Positions 9,632-18,994 of a stretch of 26,042 bases of DNA are shown here, one piece after another. The DNA is from Choanephora cucurbitarum. Taxonomy: Eukaryota > Mucoromycota > Mucoromycetes > Mucorales > Choanephoraceae. The notes under the pieces are model-generated. The model was not told the origin of the DNA. It did no database searches and worked only from the letters and a program-made list of their open reading frames with translations. The translations under genes and the position numbers were made by a program. The stretch's first letter is position 1. Every line of letters starts with the position of its first letter. Where the stretch lies: positions 1 through 26,042 of the forward strand of contig JAIWNI010000203.1 in NCBI GenBank assembly GCA_025331435.1. The letters are read 5' to 3'.

Positions 9632-12406
9632 CACCACAGCACACGGAGTGTATAATTTCCTGTCGTTGAGTGTGTCAAAGGGGGTGAGTTCACACAGTTA
9701 TTAACTGTGTATTCCAAAGTGAGCACCACAGTCGATTTCTTCAAAAGACTCAGTTAAAATCAGTGTATATACTCCATTTTAGTGGCACTGCACAGTTGAA
9801 TTAGCAGATGAGAAAAACAATCAAGCAAATCATAATGCTTGATATCTTCGGTTAAATTGTTTCCTTTCCTGTAACAATCATGGTTCAGGTATAGACGAAC
9901 AAATCAGTTTTCAGTAACTAAATGATTCCGACTGAGCAAGTTTTAATTATCCATATCGAGATCGATGGGATTCAGGTCATATTTGGTATATATTATACTT
10001 CTTTAGGTCTGATATACTGTATTCTGATTTGTTAATTTAAGCAAATAGAAAAGCTTTATTTTTGGAAAAATTGTAGATCATTTAGGCTACTATATATGGA
10101 CACCTCATTAGCTTTGCTTCCGGTATTAGCCATGCCTCCAATCTAATCCGCTTTGTTGGTTTGATCACGTTTACCCGGGGGAAGAGAGGAGGCTTAGTTG
10201 GGTGCTTGCCATCATTTAAGCATATCTTCATAAAACCGTGGAATCAAATAACAATTCATTCGAGTTGTCTAAAAGCAAATAAAAAAGGACTTTGGTCAAT
10301 TATTGTATTCCAAGAAACAAGAAGGGCTTACATTTTGATAGGCTTAAGCTGGGATTGATTCACTTCCTATATGAAGTGGGTTGAATTAGTGATGGTAGAC
10401 GTTTTACCTTTTTTCGTAATACCTAACTACAGCGAGAGTTGTGAGCCATCCCAAAAGCAGTAGTAGAAAGCGCAAGAAAAATAGACCATAAGAGTGGAAG
10501 CGATGGACCAGCCAAGCAAACTGAACAAAGGCTTCTGTAGAAAAAAAAAAAGGCCACGCGTGAATGCGAAAATAATTTTGCTACTTTCTTCTAAGTAACT
10601 TGATGCAAAATAAACCACTTTAGTCAAGCACAGTAAGTTTTAGACCTCAAGATCCTGGCATGTTGACATCATGCAGTACTTAAAATCGACATGATGTACC
10701 CAATGAGAGATGCATCGGTTGACGATGTTGAGAATCTTGAACATTTGAAGTCAAGTTTGACAAAAAGAAGAACATGAGTAGCTATTCGAATGGTAGAAGT
10801 TAGAAAAAAATAATTACACAGCTTTGCTGATATAAAACATGAAGGTTAAACTTGTTAGGGCGCTTAAGCGGTTCACTTGGTTCAAGATTATGAAGCAACA
10901 TGCGTGATGTCAAGATCAGTGGCATACCCAACTTGGAGAAAGCAAGTAAGAGTCTTGTACAACAATAATGATCTTCTCAAAAGTGCAACCACAAGATATT
11001 TTGAAAAGGGATGGCAAAAAGGAGTAAAAGACAGAGCAGAGGTTAGAAGAAATGAGTAATAATGGGCAAGTAAACTAAAATGAAAAGAGAAAAGGATGTT
11101 GATTGATTTCTGTTAACCCAAGTTGAAAGAAAGGTAATTCGTTACAAAGTTACGTAAAGACACTCACAGTTGTTAAGTTGACCTAAACAATCATCACCAT
11201 TTAGAAAGACATGCTTTTGTGGATGAAGACAGCCTTTTGCAGTTAGGATAAGAGTCTAGAAACTAGATTTTGATGTTAACCAGCGTTAGCAAGTGTATTC
11301 CAAGAATAATTGTAAGAGCCAAAGATGTACTACAGTAAAAGATAATAGGTTTAGAATGTTTAGATAACAGTTGAGATTGAACGAGGTTGCTCGCAGTATT
11401 AGACTGTCTGTGATTAAGACAGACTAGAGCTTTCAAACGTCTTTGAATGATATCTAAATAACCAATTCCATACAATATGCAATCAATTCAGCCACGAAAA
11501 GGATCATTCGACAAGCAGATTAGAGACGAGCCAAAACAAACGGTAGTTTTATTAAAGCAGAAGCAGCCTTCATTCTAGTTGACAACGTAGTATAACATTT
11601 TTGTTTTGAAAAAGAGAAAAAGCTATCAAAAATAAAGAAAAGCATGAGAATATTAAAAGGGCTCATCGTCATTTTGTCACAATTGACTACAGATGAGAAC
11701 AAATTTTGGTCAATCACCAATTAACTTTCAACAGATATCGTCAGAAATAGCGAATGTCTTGGTTGTGCATGAACGGTGTCGTAATGGGTTTTAAAGAGAA
11801 AGAAAGAAAGGAGTGATGCTTTTTAAAGATGTCTTTTTCATAAATCCTATCTAACAATGATATTCCAAGAAAGAATAAGAAATACAAGGGATGATACAAA
11901 ATATAAAATGCGTAGGACAAACAACGACTGGTTTGAATGAGAAATATCATTAGTTTTGATTGAGACTTGATCATAGCAGCTCGATTATAGAAGAAGGACA
12001 ACTGTTTTTATTATAAACTCATTAAAAAATGAATGATCTCGACAGTTGCTAAAAGTATAAACAACTAAAAAAGAATCTAACGCTTCGGTATGAAATTATT
12101 TTGGAACGAACTTCTAGCGGTGCATGAAACCTGTTTACTTGAATGAAGAAGATGGCACGAATAAGTCGGAAGTAAGGCAACATCTACAAAGACTTTACTT
12201 CCACATTCATTGTTTGATACGATCCATTGAAATGTTTCGATGTTTATTGGATCACTATCTTCCAAAGAAACGTTACACCTGGTGTATTATTATTATCCAT
12301 GCGATGATCAAAGTAGTGAATATAGGATTGAAGCTTGTAAATAAAAAAATTTTTTGTTAATCGCCATAAAAATCAGTAAGGTATAAGAAGCACTTACAAG
12401 AGTTTA
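9632..12406. other. 2.8 kb without a recognisable gene
   Basis: Open frames here are under 90 codons, lack motifs and are not joined by convincing splice sites. The plus strand is A/G-rich from about 10.5 to 12 kb. The first ~110 bp next to the LTR contain a perfect 9-bp-arm palindrome (9692-9710, ACACAGTTA-T-TAACTGTGT) and two CACCACAG copies (9632 and 9724). These faintly recall the end of the Ty3-B LTR. No RNA gene is recognised. Confidence 0.55.
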
Positions 12407-12423
12407 GGACCATTGGATCTCTT

Positions 12424-12689
12424 GGGGTTCATGAACACCGGTTATATTTTGAGCTAGTTGGATAGTAGAGAGCGCCGGGGTTCGAAATATACTAATTTCC
12501 TTTTATAGAAGTATGTAGTTGTCGAGAAAATTGAGTTTAAATATTTGCTGTTGGTATGTATGTTATCATTTTAAGATACGAAAAATTTATGGCGAATAGC
12601 GCAATCGGTAGCGCGCATGCAAAGTACACCAAACGTCGCTGGTTCGAACCCTGGCTGAACTTATCAATTTTTGTAATTTTGTGTGTCCA
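12424..12689 (+). repeat. Left inverted arm
   Basis: It begins GGGGTTCATGAACACCGG and ends GTGTGTCCA. Compared with the reverse complement of the right arm I count two substitutions, one fewer G in the outer G run, and an 8-bp segment present only in the right copy. Identity outside the indel is therefore about 99 %. Confidence 0.9.
12591..12672 (+). ncRNA. tRNA-like Pol III unit in the left arm (candidate)
   Basis: The A box TAGCGCAATCGG (12597-12608) fits the consensus TRGCNNARYNGG exactly. The B box GGTTCGAACCC (12641-12651) lies 32 bp downstream, a normal tRNA spacing. A T5 run at 12668-12672 could terminate transcription. A D-arm GCGC...GCGC stem can form, but the anticodon and acceptor stems do not pair and the T stem has mismatches. 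This is a tRNA-derived promoter or SINE head rather than a working tRNA. Transcription is unproven. Confidence 0.45.
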
Positions 12690-13471
12690 GGTACTTCGCT
12701 TTATATACTTTTTGAGAGCCTAATTTTGAGTCATCAATCATCGTTTTTGTCACTGTAAATTAGTTTGATCAAATAGGTTCATTGAAGGTTAATTATAGAT
12801 TTGTATGTATTGACTTACAAGCAATTTTAATTGCAGTCTTAAAGTTAATTTTTTCTGGTCACCTTGAATTATATATCCACAAAGTGTATGGTCTTCTTAT
12901 ACTTCCATACTTTGTAATCTATCATAGAGATATTTAAGCCACATTAAGTACCTGTTTCTACGATAATAAAGTCAATTAGAAATCTATCTCAAATTTTCAT
13001 CTTTCATGTGCCAATAGGTGTTAACATTATTAAAACAGTAGAGGATAATTTCTAAGTGAAATTAAAAGAACATCACTTTTTCAAAGCTTTGTGTTACACT
13101 GAACAGTAGGCTTCCATAAGTCAACTTAATATAATTTAGTCCGTTTGAATTGAAGTAACATCATAATTTTAAATTAATTAGATCCAAGTTGCATTCTACT
13201 TAGCTGTAATAGACATTCAAAGAGTATACCAGCTTGTACATGTCTTGCAGTTCTGTCATGACTTCATTTCAGCGGACGGATTTGTATAAATACTACTTAT
13301 CGATACTATGTAACTAATCGAATAGTGCTTCAATTGATTTAAATTCAAGCTTTTCCTAAGCGTATTGCGTGTTGATCAAATTCATACAAGTTAAATGATA
13401 GTGAAGTATGCTATGTTATGATCGGAAGTTAAACAAAAAGAGAAGGGGTTAAAAAAGGTAACAGGTCAATT
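12690..13471. other. Spacer between the inverted arms
   Basis: This is AT-rich DNA with no open frame of note, no repeat and no RNA gene that I recognise. Both candidate Pol III units point into it. Confidence 0.6.
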
Positions 13472-13746
13472 TGGACACACAAAATTACAAAAATGCAAAA
13501 ATTGATAAGTTCAGCCAGAGTTCGAACCAGCGACGTTCGGTGTACTTTGCATGCGCGCTACCGATTGCGCTATTCGCCATAAATTTTTCGTATCTTAAAA
13601 TGATAACATACATACCAACAGCAAATATTTAAACTCAATTTTCTCGACAACTACATACTTCTATAAAAGGAAATTAGTATATTTCGAACCCCGGCGCTCT
13701 CTACTATCCAACTAGCTCAAAATATAACCGGTGTTCATGAACCCCC
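13472..13746 (-). repeat. Right inverted arm
   Basis: This is the inverted copy of 12424-12689. The extra 8 bp lie in a TTTTTGCATTTTTG context near the inner end, which looks like a local duplication. Confidence 0.9.
13497..13572 (-). ncRNA. tRNA-like Pol III unit in the right arm (candidate)
   Basis: On the minus strand the A box (13561-13572) is identical to that of the left arm. The B box GGTTCGAACTC (13518-13528) still fits GWTCRANNC, and a T5 run follows at 13501-13497. The unit reads leftward into the spacer, convergent with its twin. The limits on folding are the same as for the left copy. Confidence 0.43.
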
Positions 13747-13763
13747 ATTTAACCGGACCATTG

Positions 13764-14636
13764 AAATGGGACATACATTGGTGGAATGTTCGAATAAGTT
13801 GCTCGTTAACCGAAATGGTAACACAAGGAGTTGTTCATTTCATTTTAAAAAAAATACTTAAACCCATTTGATAAATGCAGTGATTGAAAGCATTACTTTG
13901 ATCGTTATATTGATTGTATTCTAGACTCTTTCGCTGTTTAATAAACATAGATGTCGTTAAAGATGTGATGTGCATGGTCTATCGAGTTAACCGAATGAAA
14001 TAAACGTGTAGATGAAATACTTTTTAGAGTCGACAATTTCTTTAATCAGTTAAACATTTGATATACCTTGTTGTATAACCCTTGGTAAATACTCATGCCG
14101 GAAATAAGATACAAATAGTGATCATCGAGATAAAAATAAGGGTCACGTTTGGTAAAAGTATGCTTTTTAATTAGCCCAACTTTCCAACATTATCAGGATG
14201 TAGTAATTTGACAAATTGGCTGCACATCGTAAACAAAGCAACACCTATTAGCGCATACTTCTACTCTGATAAATACGTTGCTTTAGAGGAAAATTTTGGA
14301 ACTGTAGATGTCGAAAGTTATAATAAAGAGAGAAAGAGAAAGGTCACTAATTTAAATCGATGTCCACATCTATAGTTTAAGTGACTGCTGATCTTCATTC
14401 CAACTGATTGTGTATATAAAATAAAATATCCGATTTTATTATGACTCCTTTTTCTCTTCTTCATTTACAAATCGTCTATAATAATAAGATACAAGACTAT
14501 CATATTTTGCCAGCAATGATGTATTTATTGGAGTAAATACGCGTACGTATTCTTTTACAAAGATAGTTTACAGCTATAAGTATTTACACTTTTACATGTT
14601 CCTAAGCTCACCCTTCTTCAAGTTGTCTATTTTTTT
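13764..14636. other. AT-rich intergenic DNA
   Basis: No gene, RNA or clear repeat is recognised. It lies 3' of the second Tnp2-like gene and should contain one end of that transposon, but I could not identify terminal inverted repeats by eye. Confidence 0.5.
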
Positions 14637-17600
14637 TTAGTACATAGCATCTGGCCAGATCAATTTATGCTGCAATATGTTTTCACTGTACCTGACAAAT
14701 CCCACGATATTTATAATGTCTTCAACACCCCACACCATGTACTTCTTCTGAGGTGAGTCCTCGGGAAAAAGAGTGATATTTGGGATGCCATATTCGTCTA
14801 ACGTGCTACTTTCGACAACAGATATAAGTGCCAGGAATTTAGAGCAACCTTGATATGAATGGATAAAGAAGGTGATCACCTCACCAACATACCAAGAAGC
14901 ACGAATTCTATTAATTTTGAGTTTGGTAAGGACAAGACGTAACACAACTTTTTTTGAAGATAACTTACTGCCCTGATTCAACAGCTAGAAATATCATCAG
15001 TGTATTGGCTCTTTTCAATAATGTTTTGTACGACCGATAATATCTTGACTGATATACAAGTCCGTTTGAGAGCATTCGAGCAGCCAACTTGATTTCCTTA
15101 ATATCTGAGCTTGCGACCCTGATGGTACATCGATTATAATGTCTTCTTAAGGCCAGAATAAATTTGTTCTAAGGTACTCCGAAAAGATGAACACCAACCT
15201 CAATGTCTTCCACTTTAAACTTCGATCAGAGCTGAGGCATATTACCAGCATAATCCCCAGGATAGTTCAAGTAGTCATCGTTCGCACTCAAGGATGAAGG
15301 TAGCATACTATCATATAGTTGTTGTGAATGAAGTTCTTTGAAATAATTCAACCGTCCAAGGATGTTGTCAGTTTCTTTTTCCGGCATAGATTTGGACTTG
15401 CTGAGGTTGCTATACTTTTGGATTGTTCTTTCCAAGGATCGACATGAATAATACCTTAAGGGACCCTGCTGTCTAATCAATGAAGACATGTGAAAGGTTG
15501 CGAAGTGGTTGTTGGTGGTCCAGACGCGGTTGTTTAATCTACACAAGGTGATTTCATTGTTGAGGAAGGTGGCCCAAGGGTGTAAAAATCTAATGAATTT
15601 ATTTGTTTGACGCTTCCACTTCTCGTATAGAGACTTTATTAGTATTTTACCTATCCATGTCATCTAAATCACTTGATGTTATAGATTTTTGAAGACTGAT
15701 GGAGACTGCATTTACGAGATTCATCAGTGCTACCTTTGCGCGACGGTATCTTAAGTGGGGCACCACTATGGTAGGCACCACGTAAAGAAGAAAGTCTTGC
15801 CAACCAACAGCCCTATAGTAACCGGTACGCTTATCAAAAGAGTAGTTGAAAGCACCTGGACAAACAGGCTTGCTAGCAGCTATCCAATCGCCATGCTTCT
15901 TCATAAACTCCTTTTGCCTATGTGGTGAAGAGACTTGAAATGGGTAATGATCAACGTTGGCGGCTTGAAACCAATCATTAGTTTTTGGATCCAACAACTT
16001 GTACACCATGTGACCCATTCCATGCCCAAGCATATGCAATTCGTCGCCGAAGAAAAAGTAAGGACTTACAAAGGTCTTGAGGTCAGTGAAAAGTCTTGGA
16101 ACCCCAGGCATGCAGTGAGCCTATACTAATTGTGTCAGTTCTATCTAAAATGCATAGAGTTGATCAGTCAAAACCCTTACAGGATCGCCATTTTACAGCT
16201 CATCAATTGTACGAAGAGGACCCAACTTTGGGTAGTACTTTCCCCTATTGGAGATACCGCGTGGCTTTTGACCTTCGACCTTACAAATGCGACATCCAAA
16301 TGTTGCTGTGTGTCCCGCTGCCATCATAAGTTTGGATATACCAGGAATGTCACAGGTAACACCTAAAATAGCCACTCGACCTCGATATATTTCTACACCT
16401 TCCTTTTTAATGAGCAGCTTATTATCATACATGGTTTGGACCTCTTCTACTACAGGCTTCAAGAATGAGATCAAATTCTTGGGCTTTCCAGGACAGACAG
16501 TTATTTGAATCACATTCTCATCCTTTGTTCTAAGTTAAGGTGAAAAAAATTAAGTTTTTTTAAGAAAGACAATACTAATTACTCTTGCTATACCTATGCT
16601 CCGGATGTATGTTCATCACTAAACAATTGATGAGTACCTGGTGAGCCTTTTGCATGTTTTTTAGTTGGCATCCATTTACAAAAAGAACCAGACAAATAGT
16701 ATTGGCATCAACCACCCCATCGCGCAATAACTTCTTATAGGAATCACCAGAAAAGACGTCCCGATATGTGTTGAATTCATCTTGATTGCGATCGAAGAAG
16801 TCATCCCTGTAGGCAAGCATTTCAGCATTGTTTTCATTTACATATAGTTCAGTTAACGCTTTGCCAACTGAAGTATAGGATATTTGTCTAGTAGGTACAA
16901 GATCGGGGATAGGCATGGCAGGATCCCTTTCAATATCTTCTCTAGCAGCATTTATTTCAGCCTGATTGTAATACCTGGGAGCTTTACATTCAATATTAGG
17001 GCAAACCATAGTGGTGCTGTCGTTAGACCCGTACAAGTAGCACCCGTTGAGGCAGATATCATGCTTCACTGTTGTATTAGTACTGCCTTGAACCATACGT
17101 CGGTACGTATCTGGGGATTGAAAGGTTTCATTCGCAAATGGACCTAGCGCAGATTTGATAAGTAAGTATTATCCAAATGCCAACAGAAATAATGGTACCT
17201 TGATCAACATGCGATAGAACATGGTTACTAATTACATTAATTAACTTTCTTTGATATTCTCTAGGTGTCTTGGCTTCATCCAAAACTTGCATGATACTAA
17301 TCCAACCAGCCTTGACTATACTCAAAGGTTCAGAGGGTGTCCAGTTGTATGTTATAGGATCTATCAAAAGAATTGTTAAAAGAAGGTCATGTGTAAAATA
17401 AATGTGTGCTATGTACCCGTAGAGATAATTTCTTCGTTAGTGACAGAAAGGCTTGCATTTACGTCCATAGGTTCAACCGAGAAGTCAACTTCACCAACGT
17501 CGACATCTTCAATCGAAGACATATTGGTGTCTTCAGAAGCAACTACTGAGTTGACGGCAGCATCGTCTGAAACTGGTGGCTACAGTAGTAATAGCCTGTG

Positions 17601-17725
17601 ATCCCTCAGTGGCAGCAACAGCAGCATTGTATGCACATTGTGCTGAACGGATATGGGCTGTCAACTCCATTTGAGTGTTAGCATGGAAAGCTGGGATAGT
17701 TAGGACATCTGTAAATGGCGAACAT
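14637..17725 (-). pseudogene. Tnp2-like (CACTA/Plavaka-type) transposase pseudogene, five exons
   Basis: Coding similarity runs from ATG at 17725 to TAA at 14637. Exons, given by their limits, are 17417-17725, 17199-17360, 16594-17143, 14969-16529 and 14637-14907/8. The introns 17361-17416, 17144-17198, 16530-16593 and 14908-14968 have GT...AG ends and keep the frame. Motifs in order: an N-terminal C2H2-like finger; a Cys-rich ribbon (DICLNGC...CPNIEC); the Tnp2 block CDIPGISKLMMAAGHTATFG followed by C-x2-C; and a C-terminal IRQQGPLRYYSCRSLERTI. In-frame stops lie at 16193-16195, 16145-16147, 16121-16123, 15226-15228 and 15169-15171. Frameshifts lie near 17705, 17590 and 15655. The large exon reads through these stops with continuous family-like sequence, so they are disabling mutations rather than introns. 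It is a homologue of the gene at 3-2129 but not a close copy. Confidence 0.75.
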
Positions 17726-18644
17726 GATAATAACTAAAAGTCAGGTAAAGTTTTAAAAGGTTTTGAATTTAGTAGAAGTTGTGTTTTATGAAACGAAATA
17801 AAAGAAGGGATTGTTCACTATCAAAACCAATTGTCTTTATATATAAGGCTTTTAATTGGGCATTCGTTTGTTCCGGTCTATATCTAGAGTAAGTAGACAT
17901 TTGGAAAATATAATATACACCAATATATACATCTGTATGCGGTAGGTTTTGTTTCTATATCTTTTTTCTATTTATGATACCCAAGATAAAGTTTGGTTGT
18001 TTTATTAGTTTGTCAATCTCAATTTGTTTATATTCCTAAATTTAGTGCTACTCCCTACGCTTTATCATATCTTTGTTTGTTTGCTCATATTACTTATTAG
18101 TAGCAATAGTTCTTCCTTCGTACTTTTATAGAAAAGGTAAACTTTATTTGTTTCCAAAGAAAGTTGCGCGCTTAATTAGCTGAATGCTTGTCAACAAGCA
18201 TCTTATCTATCTGCACCTCTGTTGTAAAGGTGTTACAATGATTTACCCTCGGACAACAAGATGCAGCGGTTTTTTTTTCGATACAAACGATAGTTTTAGT
18301 TAGATGAGGTAGGTCAAATTGTTGACGAAAGTCGACTTTTTCGATAGGGATGAGTGAGAAGGATATCTAGTCTCATCTTTTTACGTTAGGTATATGAATT
18401 ATGCGAATAAAGAGTTTTTACCTCCACATGTTTTTTCGTGCATCTTAGAATGAATTTAAATAGCATTTAAAACTACAGAATTAAATTCAATTGAAACGTC
18501 TTAAACGTAGTTGACTTGTCTATCGAACTTGGTATAAAATAAGTACCAGTACGCATTGGACTCAATTTGGATATACATGGAACAAATACCAACTACCCGC
18601 ATTTTTTTGTTTGAAGAGTTCCTTCAACATAGTCAAAAAATTAG
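17726..18644. other. AT-rich intergenic DNA between the Tnp2-like pseudogene and Ty3-B
   Basis: No gene is recognised. A near-perfect palindrome, ATGCTTGT-CA-ACAAGCAT, lies at 18184-18201. This was probably the 5' flank of the Tnp2-like transposon before Ty3-B inserted. Confidence 0.5.
17838..17846 (-). promoter_or_regulatory. Putative TATA box of the Tnp2-like pseudogene
   Basis: The minus strand reads TTATATATAA about 113-121 bp upstream of the ATG at 17725, in a position suited to a core promoter. Position and composition are the only evidence, in AT-rich DNA. Confidence 0.3.
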
Positions 18645-18648
18645 ATAA

Positions 18649-18976
18649 TGTTATGTGGTTCTGGGTTTTATTCAAAAAAAATAATTACCAACTGGATTAA
18701 AATATAAAGGTTAAGACATGAAATATAGCTATAATTTGGTTAATTGTACTGACCAAAATGTTGGTAATGAGATAATCGATATAAGTAAAGTGGAGAAATA
18801 GATAATTTAAAATAGAATGAAAAAGAGAGAAAAACAAGATGTGGGATAAAGTGGGTTACTGTGGTTTTATGGTTTTTGAGGTGTATGGTGTAGCATCACA
18901 CAATTACTGTGTTTTTGCCATTGTAGAAAGACAGTCATACCAAAGGTTTTTACCAAAACAAGTGCACCACAGAACA
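18649..18976 (-). repeat. 3' LTR of Ty3-B
   Basis: 328 bp, TG...CA ends. It is identical by eye to 23860-24187. On the element strand an AATAAA signal (TGAATAAAACCC) lies close to the LTR's 3' end and fits a polyadenylation signal. Confidence 0.93.
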
Positions 18977-18987
18977 TACTCCCCCCA
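18977..18987 (-). other. Polypurine tract of Ty3-B
   Basis: The minus strand reads TGGGGGGAGTA directly before the 3' LTR start TGTTCTGTGG. Its position and purine content fit the plus-strand priming site. Confidence 0.7.
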
Positions 18988-18994
18988 GACAAAT

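Larger units (their letters stand above)
12407..13763. mobile_element. Inverted-repeat element with long TIRs and 9-bp flanking direct repeat (MULE/foldback-like)
   Basis: Two near-identical arms (12424-12689 and, inverted, 13472-13746) enclose a 782-bp AT-rich spacer with no gene. A perfect 9-bp direct repeat, GGACCATTG, sits outside both arms (12407-12415 and 13755-13763). On each side exactly 8 bp separate it from the arm, as expected if the outermost 8 bp of the TIRs have diverged. Long TIRs plus a 9-bp duplication are hallmarks of Mutator-like elements, but no transposase is present, so it would be non-autonomous. A foldback element, or two tRNA-derived SINEs inserted head to head, are alternatives. 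Confidence 0.6.

Noticed and set aside
10161..12360. Several 60-86-codon open frames on both strands
   Set aside because: All are short, with composition-driven residues, no conserved motif and no supporting splice or promoter signal.
12591..12660. Functional tRNA gene
   Set aside because: A and B boxes are excellent, but acceptor and anticodon arms do not pair and no clear anticodon loop can be placed.
15169..16195. Stop-codon reassignment (TAA/TAG/TGA read as amino acids)
   Set aside because: The intact Ty3-B frame and the first Tnp2-like gene avoid internal stops and terminate normally, so the stops in this one gene are lesions.
16121..16195. Intron explaining the gap between two open frames of the second Tnp2-like gene
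   Set aside because: Both frames are in the same phase, and no GT...AG pair keeps it. Reading through the three stops gives continuous family-like sequence.
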